A DNA stretch of 64,000 bases from Planctomycetia bacterium (GCA_030527105.1 JAUNBK010000011.1:1-64000), one strand, 5' to 3'. Positions 8,469 to 17,262 are shown, counted from the stretch's first letter. Notes: a model not told the origin generated them from the letters alone. Numbers and translations are program-made.

Positions 8469-8640
8469 TGTGCTCATTCTGAAGAGGGGGACGCAAACGC
8501 ATCTTTTCGCGAGTATTCTGCTGATCGTGGGACTGGAAGGATTCCTCTTTCGCCCCATTTTACGTGAACAAAAACCAGAACCACATAAGGAAGAGGTTTT
8601 TGAAATGATCTGTTACATCTACGATTTTAAGGAGTTTTTT

Positions 8641-8829
8641 ATGGAAAGCCCTATGTTTTTGACTGGAGCGACAATGGGAGCTTCGTGTAGCAGTTGCAAT
8701 GGTTGCGCTGGTTGTTCAGCCTGTCCGTTGTGCGCGATATGTGGTCCATCGGCAGCAACTCTTGTTGCTACAAGCGCGTCGTATGCGGTCGGCGCTTTTC
8801 TTGTTAATACAGTCGAGTTTGGAGAGTAA
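8641..8829 (+). CDS. Cys-rich RiPP precursor peptide, (CX2)7 array
   Basis: A 62-residue peptide whose centre has seven cysteines at exactly three-residue spacing (C16, C19, C22, C25, C28, C31, C34). Intervening residues are small (SS, NG, AG, SA, PL, AI). A short N-terminal segment (MESPMFLTGATMGAS) precedes and a hydrophobic tail rich in Ala, Val and Thr follows, ending NTVEFGE. The ATG has a strong ribosome site (TAAGGAG, 6 nt upstream). An upstream in-frame ATG at 8605 also has AGGAAGAGG before it, so a 74-residue form is possible. The gene sits 30 bp before a PqqD-like/radical SAM/SPASM gene and an ABC exporter, the standard arrangement for a ribosomally made, radical-SAM-modified peptide. 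Thioether crosslinking at the cysteines is inference. Confidence 0.8.
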   Translation: MESPMFLTGATMGASCSSCNGCAGCSACPLCAICGPSAATLVATSASYAVGAFLVNTVEFGE

Positions 8830-8859
8830 TCCCCCCCCTCATTCAAAGGAGACCAACCA

Positions 8860-10386
8860 TTGTCGTCAGAACGCAACTTGCGAATAGAGGAAAAACGTGT
8901 CTCGAGTTTGAGTGTTTCGCCGACACTGCCGATTGATGAGGCGGCGTTTGAAACACACTATCTCGTTCCTGAGTTTCATATTCATTTTATGCCAGATCAG
9001 GCGGTTGTTTCGCCTCCCGGAAACAAATTGTTTTGGGACACTCCGGGGACTGCGGAGTACTACGCGAGACAAATCTGTCACGGCAGCCGAGCGAATCCAT
9101 TCGCAAAGTTTCCGGTTAAAATCGCGAGTCGCCAAATGTAGTTCGTCAATAAAACCGGGCGGGATATCTACTCGTTTATCGACGGCACGCGAACAACCGA
9201 AGAGGTTTATAGGGCTGTTCTGGACAAGAATAATGAGCAATACGGTGCGAAGCGAGAGGATGTTTTCAACTTTCTCAAAAACGTCGTCCGATACCGACAC
9301 GCAACGTTGTCCGCGACGCCGCTGCAGAAGCCCTACACGCTCAGCGGCTCCGAAGAGTATGCCGTTCCGGTCCATGCGTCTCTGGAAGTGACGGCGAATT
9401 GCAACGCTCGCTGCAAGCATTGCTACGGTTCGTTTGAAGGGGCAAGAGCCGGAATGCTAGACTTGCAAACAGTGCTCGACCTGCTCGCTCGATTGCGACA
9501 GCAAGGTGTTCGAACGTTGGAACTCACTGGCGGCGAGTGTTCCACGCACCCGGATTTTCCGACAATTCTCGAAGAGTCGGCAAAAATGTTCGATCTGGTC
9601 GCGATATTGACGAACGGCATCGCCATGCCCGAAAGGGTATTTGAGATTGCCACGCGCTACGCGCACAAGCTGATGGTGCAGATTTGCATCAACGGTCGGA
9701 AGGAATTTCATGACGATTTTGTCGGCGTCCCGGGTTCGTTTGAACGATCGAGTCGGAATATAACGCGGTTTGCGCAAGTCGGCGTTTTCTCTCGTGTTTC
9801 GATGAACCTGACGTTTGAGAATTCAGACGATATTGAATACGTTCTTGATCATGCCCAGGAATGCGGGGCGACGACCTTTGCTGCCTCTATGGTCGTCATG
9901 TCGCAGGGGCGGGCGGCCACCCTGCCGATGGTCACTAACGGTACTCCGTGTAAATTCCTCAAGAGACAGAACGATCTTTTGGTGGAGTTGGAAAAGCGGT
10001 ATCCGGGTTTTGTGATCTGCCATTTGTCGGAGAACGCTACCGCGATGATCGACTACAATCATTCTTGCGGTGTCGGTCGGCGAACGATTTATATCACTTC
10101 GGACGGCTTATTTCATCTCTGCCCCATGTCGATCGGCTCTGGCGTGCCCGGCTACTCGACCGTCGAAACGTTCATGAACGCGCAGACGCCATGGGACACG
10201 CCGTTCATTCGCGGAATTTATAAACTCAAAGCGCCGGATGCCGACATTTGTCGAGAATGCCGGCACGTTTTGGAGTGCCTCGGCTGCATTACTCGAGGAA
10301 TTCAAAATTACCTCAAAGCGCCCGAGAATTGCCCTTGGGGAGAGGCAAATCGTCTGTCCCATCTTCTCACGGCTGCCGTTGATTGA
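8860..10386 (+). pseudogene. PqqD-like/radical SAM/SPASM peptide maturase with in-frame TAG
   Basis: One frame runs from TTG 8860 (ribosome site AAAGGAG 9 nt upstream) to 10386, broken only by TAG at 9139-9141. The first 93 codons and the next ~60 together make an N-terminal region with a PqqD-like fold: FVNKTGRDIYSFIDGTRTTE immediately after the TAG is the typical core. The radical SAM domain follows, with C181xxxC185xxC188 (CNARCKHCY), LTGGECSTHPDF and a C-terminal SPASM cluster (CGVG, LCPM, CRECRHVLECLGC, NCPW). There is no decent start with a ribosome site after the TAG (only TTG 9307), so the gene is either recoded, freshly broken or carries a sequencing error. It should bind the precursor's N-terminus and install carbon-sulfur or carbon-carbon links on the Cys array. 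Confidence 0.85.
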
Positions 10387-10420
10387 TGTACAAACTTAAT
10401 ATAGAAGGAACCATTTCACA

Positions 10421-11296
10421 ATGATAGAATTGGAACAAGTGACGAAAGTTTACGACAATGGAACGAAAGCGTTGGATTGCTGTTCGTTCTCGATCGGAGA
10501 TAACGAGTGCCTCGCGATACTGGGGCACAACGGCTCCGGCAAAACGACGCTTCTTCGGCTGATGCTTGGTTTGCTCGACCCGACATCTGGACGAATCGTT
10601 CGATCTGGCGGCGTAATGCGGAGCGAAACCGCCGCCGTCATGGACGGGGACGGTTGTTTCGGCGAAATGACGGTTCGAGACAACATGAAATTTTTCGCTT
10701 CCTTGTACGGGTACTCCTACTCCAAGGTAAAGAACGTTTTTTTGCAGACGCTCGAGTTTTTCAATCTTACAGATAAAATCAACACTCGTTTTCATGCGCT
10801 CTCGACGGGTCAGAAACGAATCATTTCTCTCTCGCGAGCGGTACTCACAGAGCCGAAGTTCCTGATCATCGACGAGCTTATCACGGGCCTGGATCCGGAA
10901 AATCAATACAAGCTCATCGATTTCCTGCGCGACTATCAGCGGAGGAAACAGTGTACGGTCCTCTTTAGCAGCCATGATCTTCTCAAGGTACAGAAGTTGG
11001 TAGATCGAGCGGTTTTTCTCTCGGCAGGAAAAGTGATTACAAGCATGAACATGGCGGAGATGGGAAGCTACCGAAAAATCACTCTGAGCGGCAGCGAGAG
11101 CGATTTGGATCAGTTCGCCTCGTCGCAACTGACGGGGCAGCACTTTTTCAAGTCGGCAAAGAATCAACTGTCCGTTCTCGTGAATCAGGACAAAGCCTCG
11201 CACCTTGGCGCGGTCGTTTCCGCATATCCTGTAGTCTTTTCCACGTTCGAAGACCCCGCGACGCTGGAAGATTTTTTCCTCGCGTATACTCGTTGA
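10421..11296 (+). CDS. ABC transporter ATP-binding protein (RiPP exporter)
   Basis: A 291-residue ATPase of the ABC-2/CcmA type. The Walker A GHNGSGKT is at residues 35-42. The signature LSTGQ is a slight variant of LSGGQ. Walker B is FLIIDEL, followed by the D-loop GLDP and the switch His in SSHD. The last 80 residues are a variable C-terminal extension usual in drug and peptide exporters. The start ATG 10421 is 35 bp after the radical SAM stop, with GAAGGAACC upstream, so the genes are co-transcribed. Together with the permease at 11463 it should energise export of, or immunity to, the modified peptide. Confidence 0.9.
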   Translation: MIELEQVTKVYDNGTKALDCCSFSIGDNECLAILGHNGSGKTTLLRLMLGLLDPTSGRIVRSGGVMRSETAAVMDGDGCFGEMTVRDNMKFFASLYGYSYSKVKNVFLQTLEFFNLTDKINTRFHALSTGQKRIISLSRAVLTEPKFLIIDELITGLDPENQYKLIDFLRDYQRRKQCTVLFSSHDLLKVQKLVDRAVFLSAGKVITSMNMAEMGSYRKITLSGSESDLDQFASSQLTGQHFFKSAKNQLSVLVNQDKASHLGAVVSAYPVVFSTFEDPATLEDFFLAYTR

Positions 11297-11344
11297 TGGC
11301 AGAGATGGTCGTTCCACGGATTCAACCGATGATACGCTTCACAC

Positions 11345-11444
11345 TTTAACTCATCGTGCTTTGAAATTCCCGTTTGCGCAACGCTCGGCGAGCGCTAGCC
11401 CAAGTGGCGGGCGGAACCGGAAATTTCAGCGCGATGTATTATAA
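11345..11444 (+). repeat. Dispersed repeat, diverged copy inside the RiPP operon (orientation B)
   Basis: Matches the main family in TTTGAAATTCCCGTTT at its left and GGAACCGGAAATTTCA plus GTATTATAA at its right, with a changed centre. It separates the ATPase and permease genes of one transporter by 166 bp. Confidence 0.7.
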
Positions 11445-11462
11445 AACACAAGGAACAATAAT

Positions 11463-12185
11463 ATGAGTAACTTTTTACGATGGCTGACGATTTTCAGAAA
11501 GGAATGCAAAAGCCTTTTCACATCGCCAACGCATTTTTTATCGATTCTCCTCCCGCTCCTCCTGGCGGGCGGGGCGATGGTGTTCATGATGTATAAGGTT
11601 TCGCCGATTTTTAAGGTGCAACCCGATTTTTTTCAACTGTTCCTAGAGAAACAGATTTCCATCATGTTTCTTTGTATCGCGTTCTGCTGCATCCTCCCGA
11701 TCGAGCAGGTGAACGTAGTTCGAGAAAGAACCAGCGGGCTTTTCGCAACCCTAATGACCACGCCGCTCACGTTTAAGCAGTACATCATGGGCAAATCGGT
11801 GTTCTATTTCCTTGTCGGCTACACAGCAGGGTTGGCGATTACGGCGTCGTGCCTCGGCATGATGGTGTACACCACAGGTTTGGACGCATTGTGGAACGTA
11901 CTGACGATGAAACACTATCTCGCGCTCTTTGTTTTGATCCCGATCGCGCTTTTTGAGGGCATCTACTTTTCCGTCTTCGCGCTGTACTATTTCAAAAACC
12001 CAGCGCTTGTGTTTCAGTCGCTCTTCTTTTCGGTTTTCATTCTGATGTTTTTGTCCAGTTCCATCACGTCTGCCGCCTTTTTTGACATATGCTTGAAGGT
12101 GCTCGCCGGGGTGATTGTCGCCTCGCTACCCGTTTATTGGTGGGTGCAAAGTAGGATTCGTTTGGACAGGATTTTTTCGCGATGA
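11463..12185 (+). CDS. ABC-2 type transporter permease
   Basis: A 240-residue integral membrane protein with about six hydrophobic segments: FLSILLPLLLAGGAMVFMMY, the MFLCIAFCCILP region, the VFYFLVGYTAG region, a segment near LALFVLIPIALFEGIYF, VFQSLFFSVFILMFL and a C-terminal VLAGVIVASLPVYWW. The VRERTSGLFATLMTTPLTF stretch between the second and third segments is typical of ABC-2 permeases, where a short cytoplasmic helix follows an ERE/RERT motif. It pairs with the ATPase at 10421 and ends the RiPP operon, whose last gene faces the ExbD genes coming from the right. Confidence 0.88.
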   Translation: MSNFLRWLTIFRKECKSLFTSPTHFLSILLPLLLAGGAMVFMMYKVSPIFKVQPDFFQLFLEKQISIMFLCIAFCCILPIEQVNVVRERTSGLFATLMTTPLTFKQYIMGKSVFYFLVGYTAGLAITASCLGMMVYTTGLDALWNVLTMKHYLALFVLIPIALFEGIYFSVFALYYFKNPALVFQSLFFSVFILMFLSSSITSAAFFDICLKVLAGVIVASLPVYWWVQSRIRLDRIFSR

Positions 12186-12247
12186 GACCATTCGCGTCTC
12201 AGTTGTCGAGCGGGGGGAGGCGGCGCGCGTGCAAAACGCTTCGATTC

Positions 12248-12715
12248 TCACCCGCCGTTCGCGCTGCTTTCGTCTTCTGCGGCAAATTGTATCTTGCGAA
12301 AACCCGCAAGGCGCGCGTAGTCATAGGTCGATATGACGTGCTCCATCGGCACGTTCGCGTCAATGTCCAAAATGACAGGCGTCTCGACGTCGATCTGCGC
12401 AAGAGAACGGAATAATTCCGCAAGTTCCTGACCCGTCGCACACGTGCGCCCACCGACACTCCAATAGGGGAGGGTCTCGTAGCGAACCAAAACGACGATT
12501 TCCTCCAAATCTTGAAGCTCGGGCGGCAACTCACTCTCTGCTGGCTCCGCGCCTAAAAACGATTGAAATGCCGTGGGCAAAAGCTGTATCGGCAACTCAA
12601 AAGTCGACGTGCAGATGAAAAAGATAAGGAGTTGAAAAATGACGTCAATCATCGGCGTCATTTGAAGCTCCATAGCGTCGCCGCCGCCAGCAATATAAGG
12701 CGATTTTCGCTTCAT
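12248..12715 (-). CDS. ExbD/TolR-family protein, second copy
   Basis: A 155-residue biopolymer transport protein. An N-terminal cytoplasmic stub (MKRKSPYIAGGGDAMELQMT) leads into PMIDVIFQLLIFFICTSTFE, the single transmembrane helix carrying the essential aspartate of the ExbD/TolR proton channel. The remainder is a periplasmic domain (VILDIDANVPMEHVISTYDY resembles the TolR C-terminal fold). It is the last gene of the ExbB-ExbD-ExbD unit and starts 15 bp after its paralogue. It is not especially similar to it outside the membrane helix. Confidence 0.9.
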   Translation of the reverse strand: MKRKSPYIAGGGDAMELQMTPMIDVIFQLLIFFICTSTFELPIQLLPTAFQSFLGAEPAESELPPELQDLEEIVVLVRYETLPYWSVGGRTCATGQELAELFRSLAQIDVETPVILDIDANVPMEHVISTYDYARLAGFRKIQFAAEDESSANGG

Positions 12716-12730
12716 TCGTCTTCTCTCCTT

Positions 12731-13144
12731 CTATTGAACGACGGCAAATTGAATATCTCCAATGCCCAAGCGCGCCGCCAAAATCAAAATAGGCTCCATC
12801 TCTCCGTAGGGAATGGACTTGGCGCAACGAATCCGAAGTTGATACGCGCCCTGACGCCGCGCTTTCTCCATCTGCAAAATCTCTTCGATGTTTTCCTCCT
12901 GAATTTCGTTCTGCCCAATATACCACGCTCCCGGTTGGGGAATCGAGAGCGTAAGTCGCGCGATTTCGTCGTCTTTCACATCGTCCCCACTCTGGGCATG
13001 GGGGAGATCGACTTCGACCGCCACCTCCTGCCGCGAAAAATGACTCGCGACGAGGAAAAATATGATGAGAAGGAACACCACATCAATCATTGGCGTCATG
13101 CTAAATCCCAACGCTCCCGACCTCGGTGCCGCCGGTGTTTTCAT
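12731..13144 (-). CDS. ExbD/TolR-family protein, first copy
   Basis: A 137-residue protein with the motif LGFSMTPMIDVVFLLIIFFL, again the lone membrane helix with the conserved Asp, then a periplasmic domain (YQLRIRCAKSIPYGEMEPIL). Two different ExbD proteins behind one ExbB is a common planctomycete arrangement and may give a mixed ExbD pair per ExbB pentamer. It lies 35 bp downstream of the ExbB gene. Confidence 0.9.
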   Translation of the reverse strand: MKTPAAPRSGALGFSMTPMIDVVFLLIIFFLVASHFSRQEVAVEVDLPHAQSGDDVKDDEIARLTLSIPQPGAWYIGQNEIQEENIEEILQMEKARRQGAYQLRIRCAKSIPYGEMEPILILAARLGIGDIQFAVVQ

Positions 13145-13179
13145 CGCTCACCTCTCGTTTTTATGATTTCACACACTAT

Positions 13180-13872
13180 TTATCGTCCGTTTTCGCCCAG
13201 AGAAGAGACTGGCGGAGGGGTTCGAACGCCCGTTTCGCGCATCTTCGCCTGGAGCGCCATGCGGCGGCGGTGGCGTTTGAGCGGGAGAAATATCTGAAGT
13301 GTGGTGTAGCTCAACTCCATCATGAGCTGGTCGACGCGACTTCGGAAAAACGCGAATGCCGCAATCGAAGGAATCGCAACGACCAAACCCTCCACGGTCG
13401 TGACAAGCGCCTGATAAATACCGCGCGCAAGCTCCGGTCCCTGCGCTCCACCTTGCGAAATGGCAATCTGTTGAAACGCCGTGATCATTCCCAAAACCGT
13501 CCCCAACAAACCGAGCATCGGCGCAATATTTCCGATCACGGCGAGGTATTCGACCTTTCGGAAAAGTTTGGACGACTGCTCCCCCACCGCATCCTCGAGC
13601 GTTTTTTCGATTTCCGACCAGTCTCCGTCGTTGTCTTGCAATCCTAACGCCGTCACGAACGACAACGGACACGGGTTTTCGCGGCACAAATCCTCCGCAG
13701 CGGAGATTTTCCCCTCCGAAAGAAGGGTTCCGAGCTGCATCGCCAAGTCCGAGGGCGCAATCTTTTCACGTCGAAGATCAAGACAATATTTCACCACAAG
13801 GGCGACTGCCGAGAGCGACAGGAAAAAAATCACCAATCCCACTAAACCGCCAGAGGCGATAATCTCATACAT
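13180..13872 (-). CDS. MotA/TolQ/ExbB-family proton channel protein
   Basis: A 230-residue protein with three membrane segments: GGLVGLVIFFLSLSAVALVV near the N-terminus, LAVIGNIAPMLGLLGTVLGM around residue 125, and GLVVAIPSIAAFAFF near 180. The GLLGTV and VATVEGLVVAIPS type sequences are the family signature. With the two ExbD proteins it should form a proton-driven motor across the inner membrane. No TonB-like partner is clear; the VWA protein upstream has a single N-terminal helix and may be the periplasmic effector. Confidence 0.92.
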   Translation of the reverse strand: MYEIIASGGLVGLVIFFLSLSAVALVVKYCLDLRREKIAPSDLAMQLGTLLSEGKISAAEDLCRENPCPLSFVTALGLQDNDGDWSEIEKTLEDAVGEQSSKLFRKVEYLAVIGNIAPMLGLLGTVLGMITAFQQIAISQGGAQGPELARGIYQALVTTVEGLVVAIPSIAAFAFFRSRVDQLMMELSYTTLQIFLPLKRHRRRMALQAKMRETGVRTPPPVSSLGENGR

Positions 13873-13974
13873 GTTTCTACTCTACTCTTCCAAAAATTCT
13901 TTCATCATACCGTTTTTATGCATCGCACCTCGGCGTGTCGCAAAAATTGTGCGCGATTTACATTGTGCGCGAAA

Positions 13975-14928
13975 TTATAACGAACAGCGCCGACTCTCAT
14001 CCTCGTGCCCTGCCGCTTTGAGCGCTTGCGCCGCGCGTTTGAGCGCCTCTTCCTTCAACTTTTCGCTCACAGGATGGACTTCTGCCGCCTTGAGGAATTC
14101 GAGCGCGGCAGCGTCCCACTCTCCCAAATGCGCGAAAATCTGCCCGAGGACGAAACACGGTCCGCTGCGCAATTCCGGCGGGAGGGCGTTGATCGTTTCT
14201 CTTCGGCTTTGCGCAACCTCGAGCGACACGGTCGTAATCTCCGTGCGCCACAGCTGCGCCTGCGCAAGAAGGGTGAGTCGATCGTCTTTGCGATCAAGGA
14301 GCGACTTCAAACGAGCGACCGCCTCATTTCTTTGCGCTCCGCTCAATAAATGACTGGCGTACACAAGACTTGCCCAAGGATTGGACGTGTTTCGGAAGCC
14401 CCGCTGTACAACGTTGTAGGTCGATAAATTCCCCGGCTGGGCGAACCACGCAAGCGGAATGGGCGCGAGCGCCTCGTCCGTGAGATTCGGCTCAATTCTC
14501 GTTAGCGTCGAAAAAGCGCCAATCGCGCGCACCTCATTCCCCTGCGCCACGAAACACTGCATGATTCGTGTGCCCAAAAAAGTTTTCTGCCACTTCTCGC
14601 TTGCGTGCGCGAATTCCTCCTCATACGCGCGCGCCGCCTCGTCGTAATTCCCCATCGCGAAGCATTGATCCGCATATTGCCACCGCGTTGATTTGGGAAA
14701 CTGAATCTCCAAAACGGCGTTCGCTTCCACGTGAATCGTCTCGTCTCCCTGCCGCAAATACAGCCCGTTGCGGTTGAACATGGTGATTCTCCCCTCAAGC
14801 GTGGCGTGACTCCCACGAAGCGTGACGACCACATCGTCGAAACTTTGGGCGCACGCGCGCGATCCAAAGAAGCTGAGGAGACAAAAAACAAGGCATGTAT
14901 AATCAAAAAGCCACCGAAATTTCATCAA
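13975..14928 (-). CDS. Exported TPR-repeat protein
   Basis: A 317-residue protein with an N-terminal signal/anchor segment (FDYTCLVFCLLSFFGSRACA). An SH3/Sm-like beta region follows (RGSHATLEGRITMFNRNGLY), then helical repeats of TPR type (CFAMGNYDEAARAYEEEFAH, FAHLGEWDAAALEFLKAAEV). It should be a periplasmic scaffold. Its start overlaps the VWA gene's stop by four bases (ATGA), so the two are coupled, and it is followed by ExbB and two ExbD genes. Confidence 0.75.
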   Translation of the reverse strand: MMKFRWLFDYTCLVFCLLSFFGSRACAQSFDDVVVTLRGSHATLEGRITMFNRNGLYLRQGDETIHVEANAVLEIQFPKSTRWQYADQCFAMGNYDEAARAYEEEFAHASEKWQKTFLGTRIMQCFVAQGNEVRAIGAFSTLTRIEPNLTDEALAPIPLAWFAQPGNLSTYNVVQRGFRNTSNPWASLVYASHLLSGAQRNEAVARLKSLLDRKDDRLTLLAQAQLWRTEITTVSLEVAQSRRETINALPPELRSGPCFVLGQIFAHLGEWDAAALEFLKAAEVHPVSEKLKEEALKRAAQALKAAGHEDESRRCSL

Positions 14929-15953
14929 CGCCCTCGCCCCCTCTTCATTTGAGTGACGTCCACATAGATATACTGTCCCTCATTTTCGCGCGCAAGTCGA
15001 GTGAGGAAATTTTCACGCGTCGGCTGAGGTCCCATCCCGAATTGGATGGTGTTGATTTGCGTTCCCGCTGCGGCTTTTCGAATCGCCTGCAATTCCGCAG
15101 CCGAGAAGGAAACGTCCTCTGCATCCGTGAGGAAAAAAATGACGTCTGGATGAAGCGAAACCGCTAGCGTGAGAGGCTCAAACGACTCGGTTCCTCCGTC
15201 TGCCGTCACGGAAGAGAGGAATCGAAACGCCTCTTGGCGATTTCTCTCCGTGGCGAGGATTAATTTTGCAGGGGGAAACGCGACGTATTCGTGATTGTAG
15301 AAAATGATCAAAAACTGCTGATTCGATTGGAGAGAATTGAGGCACTTTACCAGCTCCGTTTTCGCGGCAAGAATGGGAGCGCCACCCATGCTGCCTGAGC
15401 GGTCGAAGACGAAAGCAAAGCGATTTCCCTCGCCAGTGGTGTTGAAGCACGTGACTTTTCCCTTGCCAAACCCATCGAACATTCCGCCGGGAGTGCCAAT
15501 CGCGACTCCCTCGACGTCCGCCGCAGAGCCGATTCCTCCTCCGCCAGACCCCTCGACGGGCATCATCCCCGCGCGATCCAGAATCGCTTCCGGCACGTCC
15601 GGCGCCTGCGCTTCGCTCATCAAACCCGCAAGGGCACCCATCGCGTCGGCACTTTCTACAGGGGCGGCAGGATTTGTATCGTTCGACTCTCCCGTCGTCT
15701 CGTCCTCTTGCGAGAACGTCTCATAAACGACTTTCTCCCCCTCACGCTTCTTAAAAGCGACCTGAACGTCCGCCGTTTTTTCGCTTTCGGCTCCGCCTGA
15801 ATTCGTGACCTGAGACGAGAGCGACAGCGCAAGCGCGCTAAAAAGAAGGACGTGGAACAGAAACGAAATTCCCCATGTGGAGAGCCACTCCCTCCAATCC
15901 CGCGCGGAGTCGGTCTCAAACGAATGAACGTGAGTGATGGGCGTTCTTCTCAT
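14925..15953 (-). CDS. Membrane-anchored von Willebrand factor A protein
   Basis: The protein is 342 residues long. A cytoplasmic start is followed by one membrane helix (about residues 27-47, ISFLFHVLLFSALALSL). A Gly/Ala/Pro-rich periplasmic linker leads to a VWA domain from about 175 with the MIDAS motif D184RSGS. TESFEPLTLA provides the threonine of the second MIDAS loop. The N-terminal plan, one helix plus flexible linker, resembles TonB/TolA energy transducers, so it may deliver ExbB/ExbD energy to an envelope target; that is inference. It is first in a five-gene operon. Confidence 0.85.
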   Translation of the reverse strand: MRRTPITHVHSFETDSARDWREWLSTWGISFLFHVLLFSALALSLSSQVTNSGGAESEKTADVQVAFKKREGEKVVYETFSQEDETTGESNDTNPAAPVESADAMGALAGLMSEAQAPDVPEAILDRAGMMPVEGSGGGGIGSAADVEGVAIGTPGGMFDGFGKGKVTCFNTTGEGNRFAFVFDRSGSMGGAPILAAKTELVKCLNSLQSNQQFLIIFYNHEYVAFPPAKLILATERNRQEAFRFLSSVTADGGTESFEPLTLAVSLHPDVIFFLTDAEDVSFSAAELQAIRKAAAGTQINTIQFGMGPQPTRENFLTRLARENEGQYIYVDVTQMKRGRGR

Positions 15954-15997
15954 ACTTGTTTCTTGTGCGCCACTTTGTGTGAATGGTGAAAAAGGGG

Positions 15998-16045
15998 AAA
16001 AAAGAGCGCGCCGACCGGTCTCGAAAGGTCGCTCGGCTCGCTCTT
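15998..16045 (-). terminator. Intrinsic terminator after the DUF1080 gene
   Basis: Minus strand: a long imperfect stem with GACC/GGTC at the loop and AGAGCG/CGCTCT at the base, followed by TTTTTT (plus strand A at 15998-16003). It separates the DUF1080 gene from the VWA operon. Confidence 0.75.
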
Positions 16046-16052
16046 GGCGGTT

Positions 16053-17135
16053 TTATTGCATCTCGGGATCGTACTTAACCCAGATGTTGCGATATTGCAC
16101 ATTATTTCCATGTCCTTGGAAATAAATCCCGCGCGGCTCGGGAGACTCACCTTTTCGTCCGGGAGTGTGCCCCTTAAGCTCCAAATTATCGTGAATCAAA
16201 ACACCGTTGAGCGCCACATGAACGCGCGCATTTTCGACTTTCTTGCCACTCTCGTCGAATTTGGGAGGAAATACGATAAAATCATACGTTTGCCATTTGA
16301 GTGGCGAGATGCACGTATTGACGAACGGACGCTGCTGCTGATAGAAGCCGCCGCACTCGTTGTTTTCGCCATGAAGTCCGAAAGAATCAAGGACTTGGCA
16401 CTCATAGCACTCGTTGAGATAAACACCACTGTTGGAGCGCCCTTGCCCCTTTGCGTTCGGCATGAAGGAAAGCATAAACTCGACGTGGAGATAATAGGGC
16501 TTCCCTGCTTCCAAATTCTTGGTGCAGAATTCCGAGAACATCGCGCCCGTTTCTTCATTAATCTTTCGGAAGTTGGCGATCAAGTCCGTGTTTGTCGCGT
16601 CTTTGCTCGTACCATCATAAAAGAGCGTCGCGCCCTCGGGAGCCTTCATTCCAAGCGTGGGACTCGTAATTTCGACCGCATTTGCGACTCGGGCAGGGAC
16701 TCCAGGATTGTAGAACGTGACGGTTTTTTGAGCAATGTCGAGTTCCGCCGTCGCGGTGGCTTGCGCCTCGGGAATCGGCAGTTGTTTGCGATAATCCTCG
16801 CCATTCTCCATGTAGGCGACCTTAAAGAGCACCTTGTCGCCAGTTTCGTTCACTTCGCCCTTGTAGATGATTCGGACGCGCTTCTCCAAGAGCCAACCGA
16901 GACCGGGGAAGCCGCCGGGATAGCCCACGAGGGTGAATTTTCCCTTGCCGTCCGCAATCACTTGAACGGCAAATTGTTTCGCTCCCGCAACGAACAAATA
17001 CTCTCCCTGCGCTTGGAAGTCTCGATAGTCGACTTCGTTTTTCTTCAGATCCTCAACGGAGGTGTATTCCTGCGCGGAAACAATACTGGCGAGCGCAAAG
17101 AGCGCGCAAGCCGAAAGGATGGATAAATGTTTCAT
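16053..17135 (-). CDS. Secreted DUF1080 (3-keto-disaccharide hydrolase-like) protein
   Basis: A 360-residue protein with a clear signal peptide (MKHLSILSACALFALASIVS, cleavage after SAQ). The C-terminal half (about 185-355) is a concanavalin-type beta sandwich of the DUF1080 family: RSNSGVYLNECYECQVLDSF, NNECGGFYQQQ, LKWQTYDFIVFPPKF and the ending RGIYFQGHGNNVQYRNIWVK are hallmark strings. The N-terminal half is a separate beta domain seen in planctomycete family members. It probably acts outside the cytoplasm on oxidised disaccharides or other glycans. It is monocistronic with its own terminator. Confidence 0.92.
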   Translation of the reverse strand: MKHLSILSACALFALASIVSAQEYTSVEDLKKNEVDYRDFQAQGEYLFVAGAKQFAVQVIADGKGKFTLVGYPGGFPGLGWLLEKRVRIIYKGEVNETGDKVLFKVAYMENGEDYRKQLPIPEAQATATAELDIAQKTVTFYNPGVPARVANAVEITSPTLGMKAPEGATLFYDGTSKDATNTDLIANFRKINEETGAMFSEFCTKNLEAGKPYYLHVEFMLSFMPNAKGQGRSNSGVYLNECYECQVLDSFGLHGENNECGGFYQQQRPFVNTCISPLKWQTYDFIVFPPKFDESGKKVENARVHVALNGVLIHDNLELKGHTPGRKGESPEPRGIYFQGHGNNVQYRNIWVKYDPEMQ

Positions 17136-17262
17136 TTAAAAACTCCAATAAAAAATCGAACTCTCCTCCCCTTTTTTGGGGACATCCTCTAGGGTACCAA
17201 AAATTCCTCGTTTTGGCAAGCGCAGGGGCTGCGTTTTTCGCAAAATATTTCGGTTTTTTGCG

